DNA of 64,000 nucleotides, taken from NCBI GenBank assembly GCA_036850595.1, contig CM072168.1, positions 13,135,982 to 13,199,981 of the forward strand. Direction: 5' to 3'. The notes under the pieces are model-generated. The model worked only from the letters and a program-made list of their open reading frames with translations. It had not been told where the DNA came from and searched no databases. This stretch comes from Rhyacichthys aspro. Its lineage: Eukaryota > Chordata > Actinopteri > Gobiiformes > Rhyacichthyidae. The translations under genes and the position numbers were made by a program. This document shows, in pieces, positions 14,403 through 26,400 of this stretch. Numbering within the stretch: the stretch's first letter is position 1; each line of letters starts with the position of its first letter.

Positions 14403-17400
14403 TCCAGCGATTCCAATAAGGCGTTTTTCTGTCACCCGAAAGTTACGTTTCAGAAAGCTCTCGCCATTCCCCACGTGTCCGTGGGTGCGGGGTCAACAAC
14501 GAGCGCTTAGCTCGTGTTGACCCCTTCAATGACCTTTCACCCATTGATCCTCATTACATGCATTAGCAGTTACAATGATGCCGGTTCCCTGCCATATCAC
14601 ATATGTATATGCCCGGATAGTGCATGACACCGCGCACGTGCATGATACTCAATGACGAGCGCTTCGCGCTCGCCATTGAGTCGGCTAGTTACGCAGTGCG
14701 CTGCGCGCACTGCTTAGCGATCTCAATAGGCCCTTGCCTGCTGGGCTGGCTCGGGCCTAAATATCATTTTGAAATGTAAGGTTGGATTCTGGGTAAAGTT
14801 CCAATATTTCTTTTCCAGGACGCCTCCATTGCCCATCGCTTTCATCTGATGCGTGAAAAGCACCCAGAGAAGTTCAACAGCAGGTAATTCAATTAATCAT
14901 TCAAAGATGTGATTCCAGTTCATTTTTCACAAGTAGATTTATAGACTATTTATCTTCTTTGTCTGACCCGTGTAATGAGTTAACAAGTTGACCCTTTATC
15001 TAGAAACCTAATATCACACAGAGCCTCGGTGGTCAGCAGGTCAGCGAGAGGACAAAACCTGCTAGGGATCAATATGGTGTTTCCTCATTTCATTTAAAAA
15101 TGAACTGAACACATGCAACTGGATTTAGATAATATTTATTTTGTGTCCTGTAAAAGGACCACAAGGTTGAACTGACTAAAAACGTGCTGCAACGTAAGGG
15201 GGCTGAGCAGTGACGTAAAAGTATATCCATGCCATTAAAAAGGAAATATTGGCACGCAAAGCCATTTAATAAATTGCTTACTGACTCTGTGAGACAGAGT
15301 TTAGACAAATATCTAAGTATCTGTGACACTGGATTTGTTTGTACAGACTAAAATGTAAATGTGCCCAGATATCCTAAATATTACAATTTACTTTCACAAG
15401 ATGACTAATACTTTTCAGACAACAAATGCTATAGCTTTTCAGTTTTTTCTTAGTGTTAAGCAGTTTTGTTACATTTGCATGGTCTAGTATTTTGTGGCAA
15501 TAATGTGATCATGAAAAATCATTAAATGTAAGGTAAGAATTGTGCTTTTACACAAGAAAATTCACAGATTTTGATGTGATATTACATTTGATATTGTGTA
15601 CTGTAGGAAATAGGGCTTTTTTGCATTTAGTGTTTACATACATAAATAGCATTGAGCTTGCATTTAAAAAGTAACACAAAGGTACACACTCTGTGACGAC
15701 TCATTATAGAACAAACAGCTGCTGTGTGCATATAGCCTTTTGTAGATCTTAGATGTATGAGCCCAGAGGTGAATGACTGTTGTTAGCTTGAGGCTGACGT
15801 GTGTCCTCTGTACGTTTGTTTATGAATTTCAATATCTCCTCATATGTTTAAAACCTAAATGTATTCAGTTATTTGGCTGCTTGCCACCACCAGTTATTTA
15901 CTTTACTATCCACTCTCAGTTTTGTTTTACCTAAATACTCATACTGTTGGAGCTCTTTGACCAAGTAAAGTGGTCCAATACCAAAGCCTTCAGCCTCAGT
16001 ATTACCCTTCTTGATATGTTATGGTTTATGTTGTTTTTGCAACAGCATGACTACTGTACAGTAGTAGTAGGCAGCACCATGAACAACATAAAAACATGTA
16101 GCAGTATTAAATAATTGATGCATATGAATCCATCCAACCTCAGTCCACCTTTGACTCTGTGGGAGAAGCTTGCAGCTATGTGTAGCACTTAGTTCAGTGC
16201 CTTATTGTCCTCTCTGTCACTCAAAGCCCCTAATTGTATGCATGTGTGTGTTTGTCTCTGTCACCCACAAACACCATCCCCCGCTCGTCTGAGAACACAG
16301 CCCCCATCCCACCAGCACCATGCCTGTTGGGATAGGGGACGTGTGACTCCTGACACCTCAGACTGTGGACTTCCATCAGCATGTAATGATCACAGTGGCC
16401 AGACCTTTAGGAGCCCAAAGCTCAGGTGCTAATGACTTCCCACATGGGACAATGCTGGCCTCCTGAGTGTGAATGTGAGCGTTATTTCAAGTGGGGGAAC
16501 ACTGGAAAGAAAGGGTTATTTATACTAAAAGGCACCAATGTGGCAAGACATGACTTTTCAGCAGTTGATACAGAAAGAAGTTATATTTTGATCCTTGAAT
16601 TTTGCTTCTTATGGGACAAGGATATACAAGAGCAATACACAGGGAATAATAAGATGCATAATTACATGGTGCGTGTACATCTTGTTTTTTTTTACATTGA
16701 TCATAATTAAGTCTTAATTGTTGGGTAGCTCTATTTGTAAGCTACTTAGGTTAGTAAAACTACTATACCCGAATGGATTAACGATCAGAGCTCTTGTGTC
16801 AACACCTTCTTTTTTTCCCCACAAACTTGCACCTGGTGCCCGTTGGTGTCTTTGGTGAATTGAGAAATCATCAACAATTAGAGAAAACATTTAATGGTAC
16901 TAGAGCAACTTCACCGACATTTTTTTTATTTTGTAAGGAACATTGCACTGCAGTGTTTTAGCTGTGTTTGGCTGAATTATTAGAGCTGGTTTCTGTTCCA
17001 GTTAAGTCTGCATGTTAGTTAAGATAATGCTGGTTTTTGCACACTGTTGCTGTTGGAATGGACTAAAGATAACATATAAATCAATGTGCAAGCAACTGAT
17101 CAGGTCACATTACAGTCCATTCCCAAACACAGTAGCTTTTGCAACTTTCTTATCAGATACAGTTGATGATAAGTAAGTAGTCAGTTCAAATCCTACTGAG
17201 TTAACAACACACTTTGGCCTTTGTTCTGATGTGAGTAAACAGCACAGAATTAGGGGCAGAATTGAGGTGGTGGGTCAGAAGTTTACTGCTGACTGTAGTG
17301 ATGAGGGCAGATGTTTATCTTATGATGGGAGTGGGCACAAATACAGCAAGAGATTTTTTTTTTAAAGCCAATGAACTGCGCTGAAGCATCTGATCTTTGT

Positions 17401-20400
17401 TTTCATATCAACATGCCCTGTCACTGCTACCTGTACTCTCTTTCAAAGGAAATGTGATTCCACTTGTGTTCCAGCTCATTTGTTTTTCAGTGAAATATTT
17501 CAGCTTAAAAAGATACTTTATAGATACACAGAATTAAGTGCTGCTATCGTTGTTGGGCATCAGCTGCGTGCTTACTGTCAACCACTGAAGTGATGCTCAT
17601 GTGACCTCATTAGCTTCTTTACCAGAAAAAGCCCCAGGGTTAAACACAAAATGGGAAGATAAAAATGGCTTCCTTGTGACAATTAGAAAGGGGCTTCTTT
17701 TTTAGGCTAAGAGCATTTTGGTCTGAGGCTTTTGGATAAAGAGACATGGGAATAACGCAGGAAAGGTTTATGGATGTAGTCTGCCTCCCTGTTGCTCTTT
17801 CTGTCCATAAGAGAGGTGCAAAAAAAAAGAAACAAGTCTTAATTGCATTTTTTACAGTCTGTCTCAAGTGGAAGCAGCTTAATGAGGTTAGGCAGCTTGC
17901 CTCGTTGAAAGTCGCGACTGTTCCTAATTGTGATCTCAAATATGCTCATAATCCCTTGATTTGACAGAGGCTGGGGCTTCTGGGGAGGTATTAAGGTGAA
18001 CAGGAGACAATTAGTCAGAAGAAAAGCATGCAGCAGAGCACAGCAGCTTAAAGATATTTGATAATTTGTCTGTGATGTAGCAGCAAACAATCTCAGTGTA
18101 TTTTTATTTTATTTTACTATCATTAAGACAGTTTTGAAATGGATTTATTACAAAATTGAAGCAAAGCCACTGGAACCCAGGCATCTGAATACAATATAAT
18201 ACATATAAATAATATAATAATACAATAAAATACAGCCTTGTAGAATATCCTGTTTTTTGTAAGTCGGGTTCTGATCTTGTTCTAGCTGCTTTCACAATGT
18301 CAAGGCAGCACTTAACATCGGTGTACCCTCATAACGCAGCTGTTGTGTCAATAGCCATGTTGACTGTATCAGCTGCGCCTTGTCATATCATAAATTAGTG
18401 GATGAGTCACTTATGGGGAGATGCAAGGTGAGAGTTCAATCATTACAGCCTGTCTCTTACAAAATATTGGAATAGAAGATAAATAAAAAAACAGAAATAT
18501 AAATGCCTGCATTGGAGGTAAATGAGATACAAGTCTTGACACATTACAACATAGAAAACCTTAATGTCCAATGAAATAGACAGTGGTCACATTGCACTGC
18601 AGCTATCACACACGTTACACATTCTGTCGACAAGTGTGAGCACATAGCTTTGGCAGCGCCTGACAGTGCTCACTTATGGCAGTATAAATCAGAAGCTAAC
18701 TTTGGATAGCAACTTGAAGACACAACTCGCCTGGTAACAACTGCTGACAGTATTATAATAATAGTTAACTCCTCTACTCATTTTCTCCTCTTCAATGCCA
18801 GTTTCATAATAATTTGCTTCCAAAATGCAACACATGACATCAGGGCAAAAACAAAACGTCACCATCAGGTCACCTCTGACAAATCCATCTCAGGGCCAGA
18901 AATGAGAAATGAGTCCAACCTGTTTTTGGTTGCTTTGAATGTTTTGAATCATAATAACATTTACAGTGATCTGTTAGTCTCTATCAGCAATGTTTCCCCC
19001 CCCATCCCATGGTGAGGCACTGTTGACGTTTCATCTCTTGGCATGAGGGCACCCAGGCAAAAACATACACTGTTTTGAAAGGCAGACAACAGCAGAAAGC
19101 CTCTTTGACCGATGGCGTGGTTGAATATCTCACGTGCAGCTCTGCTCATCCCAGTGCCTCCTGTTCAAGGCTTTAGGGTGCCGCGTTTTAGAGTTGAACT
19201 CTGTCACATAGCCCCAGTGTGATTCAAAATGTGGAATGACTGAAAGTGCCAACAGCTTCAATATGTGTCCAATGCATCACACTTAAGGTTACATATACAG
19301 TATACCTCTCTAAATATGCTTGTTTCCCTTTCACCATTCAGAATGAAGAACAAGCTCTGGTACTTTGAGTTTGGCACCACTGAGACCATATCAGCCACAT
19401 GCAAGAAACTAAATGAATGCATAGAAGTCGAGGTGAGTATTTTTGTGAGAGTATAACATAAAGACTAACTTGATTGATGATAGATGGTTTTATATATCAG
19501 GTCTTGTAACTGATTAATGTTTATATAGATGTAACAGAAACAACTGTCAAAGTAATTTCCCTTGTGGATCAATAAAGTTAAGTCTAAGTGTAAAAATTGC
19601 TGTATGGTTTTGTGTAAATGTACATTCTTCCTCAAAGTATTCATATTATATATTTGTCATCAACCCACAAACCCCTTTTTCCCAAATGGCTGTCAGCACT
19701 TTTCACTCAGTTATAGAAATCTTAGGAAAGGGCAAAAGGCATAGAGGTCTGTCTACATAGAGAGCACCAGCAAACACTTGGAGTGAGTGCTTTAAAAAAG
19801 CACCTATGAAATAGGATTATAGCTATTAGGTTTCCTTATATTTTGTGACTTTCAAAAACTCTCCCCATTGAGTACATATCTTCATGGTCTTATGGCATTT
19901 CGTGCTTTTTATAGTTATCAAAGTATTTCATCAACTTTTCCTTTTCATGCTGTCAAACTTTAAAGTGGTTTTATTTTTATCACAAAAAATTACACCATCA
20001 AGCGTTTTCTGGTATTAAAAGTTTGAGCTATTCATAGCACATCATCACTTTAATGCTCCATAAATTTGCTGATTGCCTCATTCTGTCACACGGCTCTGAA
20101 TAATCTGTCACCTGGCACAGTGTGACCGTAAGAAAATACACAGCTTTGGCCAAATACATGCTGTGTTTCATCTCAAAGAGTCCACACTGTCCATTTTACT
20201 GTGTGATTAATAAACCTTTGGCAGGACATATTCATTCCTTCTCTGACTACTATTTAAATGCAAGAGCCCTGCCATATTATTACTTCACAATGATGCAAGA
20301 GCGACATTTACATTCATAATTTCTACGCATTATATAAACAGGCATGTTAGTGCACATTTGGACATGCATATGAACCTAAATGAAGCCAGTTTGCAACCAT

Positions 20401-23400
20401 ATTAATACTCCATACCACATCCCTGTGTTTCCCTCTTAGTGTGATGGGATCATCCTGGACCTCAGCAACACTTCTTTGGAAGGCATTGCTGTCCTCAATA
20501 TTCCCAGCATGCACGGCGGCTCCAACCTGTGGGGTGAGACGAAGAAGAGGAGGAACTACAACCGCATGAGCAAGAGGGTTCCTGACAGGATGCCGTCCAG
20601 TACTATCACAGATGCCAAAGAGCTCAAGTTTTGTGTCCAAGGTGAGTGAGAGGAGGTGAGGATGCTTCCCAAAGGAGACAGTTTTTCTTTATGAATTTGC
20701 AAATACTGTTAATACATTATTTGCTTAATGTATAAAGGCATAAAAGGATGTATTTTGTGGTTTTAGTTCCCCCTGAATTTGTGTAAGTAATGTTCAGCAC
20801 TTTTAAAGCTCAGAGCCTTATGATCTGAAATCCATCAATGTAACAATCAGTGGGCAACATTTTCTGATTTCAACCAACTTCTGTCTCCTCCGTTTCACTT
20901 CATTTTTGTTTCTTTGCTGAGTGTTTCCATGGAGATCTCTGAGCCACTCTGAAGCAAAGACGAGCAGGAAAAAGGCACACTGGAAAAAATTAAACAAAAC
21001 TGTATACTATAGCAACACGCTCATTTATCTATCAGCAATATAAGTCAGTGGGTGAGTCACAGTCCTGCATTACAGTTAAGCAGTCATAATTCAACCCTTA
21101 TATTGACTTTCCATTATTTATTTATTTTTTTTTTTTTTTACCATAGACTCTCTAAAAGAAAAATATCTTTTTACTTAGTTAAAGACTATTGACAGGTCAT
21201 CAACGGGTCAACAGATAACTTTTATAATTATTTATTTAGGATTTATTTTACCCAGTCAAGACATTAATTTACACTAATAACTAGTAAAGAGAAAGGTTTA
21301 AAATCGTTCATAACATCATTTCCACACAACGCTTTATAACCTGGATTGGGTTGAACCTGTTCAACCTTCTATTCAGGAATGAGTCATGATTCCACTCATT
21401 TTACTGTTTTAGTCACTCTGACCACTTTAGACATAATTGGTATTAAATGTTACTCAACCTTAATTTAATTAAGCAGCAGTACCCACCCCTCACTCAGCAG
21501 CAGTGGTTCATGGTTAGTGATTACATAGCTCTGACATAACACACTAAGACGCCATAGTTTTGTTTTCAGATTTTCTAAAGGAAGCAAGTACATAATTACA
21601 TTCTCGTCCACTTAACACAAAAGCCCTTTAGTCAAAGTTAAGTAGTTTCCCACGTTTGTATAAAGTAACTTAATGAGCTGTCAGAGATAGATATGATATA
21701 TTAACATTACCACTTTAGTGACACAGCATAGTGAACACCTGACCAATATAATCCTGCAGGATTGGTTATGTTTTTTCAGAAACTTGGTTGATGTCATCCT
21801 CCAAAAAGTGGATTTTTAAGTTAAAGTCTGCATTTGGTCCCATCTCTTCAAGAAATGCAAACTTTAAATCATTTATTGTTAAACATTTTTTTTCTGAATT
21901 GGGGTTTTGCTGTTAATGGTCAGCTTATCTGTTTTAGGTATATCGCGGTGTACTCTCAGAACAAACTCAGAGTAAACACTTTCTGGCTTCAGTCATGTTG
22001 TAAATCTTAACCTAGTCTTAACTCTTGACCTAAATCTGAGTCATAATCCTATAGTAGCCTCTTAAAGAACAACACCATGCTCTCTCTTAAAAGGATTTTC
22101 TTCATCTCATTACACACTTTGATAAAAGGAACATTATGGATTCTCAATGAACAAAAACATACATGTACATTTCAACATTTCAACACTTGCTTAATACATA
22201 AAATATTCACAAGTAAATTTCTTATGGAATCTAACTTTTTATAATAAATTTATAATATAACTCTTTTATAATCACTAAATTAACTTCTGCCAATGCTATC
22301 TAGAAACCGGAGTCTGAGAATGATGTTCTAGTTTTAGAAAAACTGAGTGTCTGTGTGCATTAGTCTGGCTGCCTGTCATGCGTGCTACTGTCGGTACAGT
22401 GCATGTTTATTGTAAGTGTAATTGTTTATGGCAGTAGCTTTCTCTAGAGCAATAAACAAAATCTTTGAAATCCATTTACTGCAGATAATGCAATCAGCCA
22501 GGGTTAGGCGGAGTGAAAGAAGCCCAGGGCGATTGAGACCCCTGTGATGAAACTTAAAGCCTGTGAGTCACTTGAGTGCCCTGGCTTTTGTACGGCATGC
22601 TCAGAGACGACAAGCGAGACAGACACGCAGAGACAGTCCATACTAACATATAACTCTCATCTAATCTCTTGTGTCATCAATTTCATTACATTTGTGCAGC
22701 ACACACAGTAGGATAGAAGTATTTAAAACAAACACTTCGCACATAGTACATTTTTTTAACCCATGGATCCAGTTTAACCACTTGCAGTGACAAAAGCACC
22801 CATACATCACAATTTAAAAAGAAATGCCTGAAAAACTCCTGATGCATACAGTCTCCCAAATGGGTGGTTAATAAGATGCATGTACAAAAGCTGCCGTATT
22901 ATGCTATGGTAATAAATAAATGTACTTAAAGATTTTTGGAGTTACATCATTGAGAGTGCAGTTATCATTACCTAACACTACCAATTTAAAGATTCAATAG
23001 CCAATAAAAAAAGAGATTGGTACTGCGTCAATAAAAGCTTTTTATATAATATTCACGTCACTATTACTGCATTTCCAAAAATTTCAAGGACCCAGAGATT
23101 TCAAATACCCTTAAAATTTCTTGCTCCACAAGGGCCAAGATATGTTTTCTAATGCCATAGTGAAGAGACAAAGTTTAATTTAGGCCAAAAGTCAGTTTGT
23201 GTTTGCTTTGTGAAGACAGATACCCTTCTGAAGTGCAAGGTAAACAAAAAAATGCAATCTGTTAACAGGAAGAGGATTTGCGTACTGAGGTGATGTCAAC
23301 CAAGCTCTTATTCAACTCTTATCTCAGCAGCATCTCTCTCCTCCCATGTTTATTTCCTTTTTCCGGCATCAAATTTCTTCAACTTCCTTCTGCTGTAAAT

Positions 23401-26400
23401 TAAGTGATAAACACAAAAGTGCTGCAAGCCTTTGCCTGGTCCATTTAGTGAATGGATTGACCCGGGACATGTTCAGGCACCACTTTTTTAAGTGACTTTC
23501 TAAAATAGGACAGTCCAGGCTTCACACCTGCTTTTGAGCCGCTGCACATTCATACACCTGAATGAGGCCTGTTTGTTTCACAGTTGGGGAGCTAAAGTGC
23601 AATCTGCAAGTGTAGGCTGCCTGCTGGTTATAGCATTGTGTATTGTTATTGTGGTAAATCCAGCCGATGAAACATGTTTGGCTGGTTTAGATGACTGAAA
23701 AAGGGGCAAACGAAATAGGACAAATCTTACTAGTAACCACCAAAATATATAGCCACAAGGTTGTGTTGAAGGTTTCCCATTATGAAAAATGAAAATTTAT
23801 CCTTCTTTTATGTGAACAATTACACATATGTGTGGTATTCATAAGATACACACATATTACAGCCCCATCAGTGCACAGCTGTGTAGTTCCAGAGACCTGA
23901 GTGCATATCCATAAAAGTTACATGTGTTGCTTTAATATGCAGCGTTGGGTTAATAAGCATTGTTTTGGTCTCATTTGGTGTCTTTTCTGCTTTAATCTCC
24001 CCATTAAACTACCGTATTTTCCACACTATAAGGCGCATCGGATTATAAGGCGCACCTTCAATGAATGGCCTATTTTAAAACTGTTTTCATATATAGAGCG
24101 CACCGCATTATAAGGCGCATAGAATAGAAGCTACAGTAGTGGCTGGGGTTGCGTTATGCATCTACTAGATGGAGCTGCGCTAAAGGGAATGTCAACAAAA
24201 CAGTCAGATAAGTCAGCAGTCAAACTTTATTAATAGAATACAAACCAGCGTTCTGACAACTCCGTTCACTCCCAAAATGAATAAACAGCTGTTTTATTGT
24301 TTTCCCCGAGGTAATGTCAGTGACGTAGTATTTTCGCGACACAGTTTATCTTTTAACAACAGCAAGGTATAACAGGTAGTGCAACTTTTTTATCACGTAG
24401 TGGAGGGGAACTTTTCCTCGATTCAGTAAACACGTAAACGACGCCCCCTGACTACGGTAGCCATGATTAATCAATATTGATCCATATATAAGGCACATCG
24501 GATTATAAGGCGCACTGTCGGCTTTTGAGAAAATTGAAGGCTTTTAGGTGCGCCTTATAGTGCGGAAAATACGGTATATATTTCACTTCTCTTTGGCTTC
24601 TCATGTTATTCTTTTTTTTTTTGCTTTTTTCATCCAAACCCCTGCCAAACCTCCCTAAACAGTTAAACCATGTGACACATACAGCAAAGAAGACTGTATT
24701 AAGACTTTCTTCTCTCACACAGCAGAAAACTGCAGACTATAATTACTTTGAATCACCCCTGTTGATAAGTGCAGCTAGAAATAGATCCAGTATAAAGCTG
24801 ATCTCCTGGAACATGGTGGGAGAGTAACGGCCTTCCAGTTGTTCTTTAACTTAAAGTTATTGAATGGCAGTGCATGTGGTCCTGGGGGCAGTCTATTATG
24901 GCAAAACAGGGAGAAAAATATGGTTAAAGTGATTTTTATTAATTACGCTTTTGTGGTATGAAACCTCTGTGGCTCTTTGGGTCTTGACATTTCTGAGAAG
25001 TCACAGGCAGAAATGAAGTGACATGGTGCGTGGTATGTTGTCAACTGTTCTCTAACATATTGTTCTTTGTCAAAAGGCCAAGTGCTCTCCCCTGTACCTT
25101 TACCTCTGTTTGGGGCCGGTGAGGTGAAGTGGGCTCCCGTTCCTCTGACCATCTGCCACAACTCTGTCCACACTGAGACAATAACACTCCAGCCAGAAAG
25201 AGCGAGGGAGGGCCAGTGGGTGGAGGAAGGACACACAAATATGCCTGCTTATAATTATAGCCCAACACCTCAGGCTCAGAAAAACTGCAGCTAAGGGAAA
25301 ATTTAGTTCATTATTTAAAGAATCTTCAACACTAACATTGACACAGCAAGTACTTCTTTTAGAAATATAGTTTCTTGAGCCAAATACTACATATGACAAT
25401 GATGCTTTATTAAGCTTAGCTGGCCTTTACTGGCTATAAGCATCAATACTAATATAACTGGCTTTTTGAATCACCACTTCCAAGTTTAGTGTGTCGGTCT
25501 TTCAGACAATCTCAAGATGACTAAATCTAGTCATTTCTCAATATTTTTTCATCCCACAAAGAAAATAAATCTTATACTTGTATCTAAATAATAAAAGGTG
25601 TTGGAAGAAATGCATAAAAAGGCCTATTTATCTGCACTCTTAAAAAAACAAAACAATTTTGTTGCAAGTTTATTTTTGTATTAAATTATCACTGTGCAGC
25701 ACTCAAAAACTTGACTTACTCAAGTAGAAAGAAGGTTTTGTTGTAAAGATGCTTACAGGCCACCGTATGAATCTTTAAATGAGTGAATGTCTTTTTATTG
25801 ACTTCACAATGGCTGCACAGCAGAGAAAATAGTGCACGCAGCAGTAACAATCCTAACTGCCCGCTGTTTGGCAGAGCAGTACCATCCCATCCCATAATGC
25901 ACCATGGCTGGATTATGTAAGAGACTGTTCTATTCTATTCTTAGCTCTACCTCACTGCGAAGTAACAGCGCTGGTTGCCTGAGAGTCAAAAGCACAGAGA
26001 TCTGATGAGGCGGGAACAAGTGAGGTGCGAATCAGCACAGTGGGCTACTCTGCCATCAGGCTCTTTTACCGGGACATAGGCAGGACAGCATGCCCATTTT
26101 TGGTTAAGGAAGTGTGGGCGTGTGGAGGAGGGGGGAGATATATTTGATAGTACACAAAAAAAGAATTTATGAATAGTACAGATTTATAGTCCTAAAATAA
26201 GACACACATTGAATTTTAGCTGCACAAATACACAGCCATCTTTACATCCATGTTTTTGTTTTGTTTTTTACATCTATCATGTGTCTTTCGTGTCTCTATT
26301 TCTTGTCTTAATCACTTTGCCTCCCAACTGTCCAGTGTGTTTTAATGGACACCAAATCCTATTATTATGATTTCCTGGAAGGCCTGGGAGAAACTGGGCG

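Larger units (their letters stand above)
13448..14758. repeat. Interspersed repeat of the fish 'GCTGCAAGCAGCG' type
   Basis: A block of about 1.3 kb begins AGCTGCAAGCAGCGATGATC and ends GGCTGGCTCGGGCCT. It is far more GC- and CpG-rich than its surroundings. From memory, this head and a CTCGGGCC tail after an (AAT)n tract are common to an abundant non-coding repeat of fish genomes; I cannot name the family. It has no long reading frame and no clear terminal inverted repeats. AAATAT occurs on both flanks (13442-13447 and 14759-14764), a possible target duplication but weak because the flanks are AT-rich. An (AAT)n run is at 14371-14402 and three strong hairpins lie in the last 270 bp. Confidence 0.75.
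6462..14818 (+). other. dgkg: Large dgkg intron (8.4 kb) carrying a 1.3-kb repeat
   Basis: The intron separates the first and second halves of the catalytic region (exons 6301-6461 and 14819-14883). It is AT-rich apart from a less AT-rich block at about 7,600-7,990 and the GC-rich interspersed repeat at 13,448-14,758. A palindromic RFX-type motif is at 6817-6829 and related motifs are at 7901-7914 and 10158-10171. Open frames here (for example 9735-10004 and 10925-11119) have no splice support or family likeness. Confidence 0.6.

Noticed and set aside
20347..20640. 97-codon open frame on the - strand
   Set aside because: It is the antisense shadow of the dgkg exon 20440-20641.
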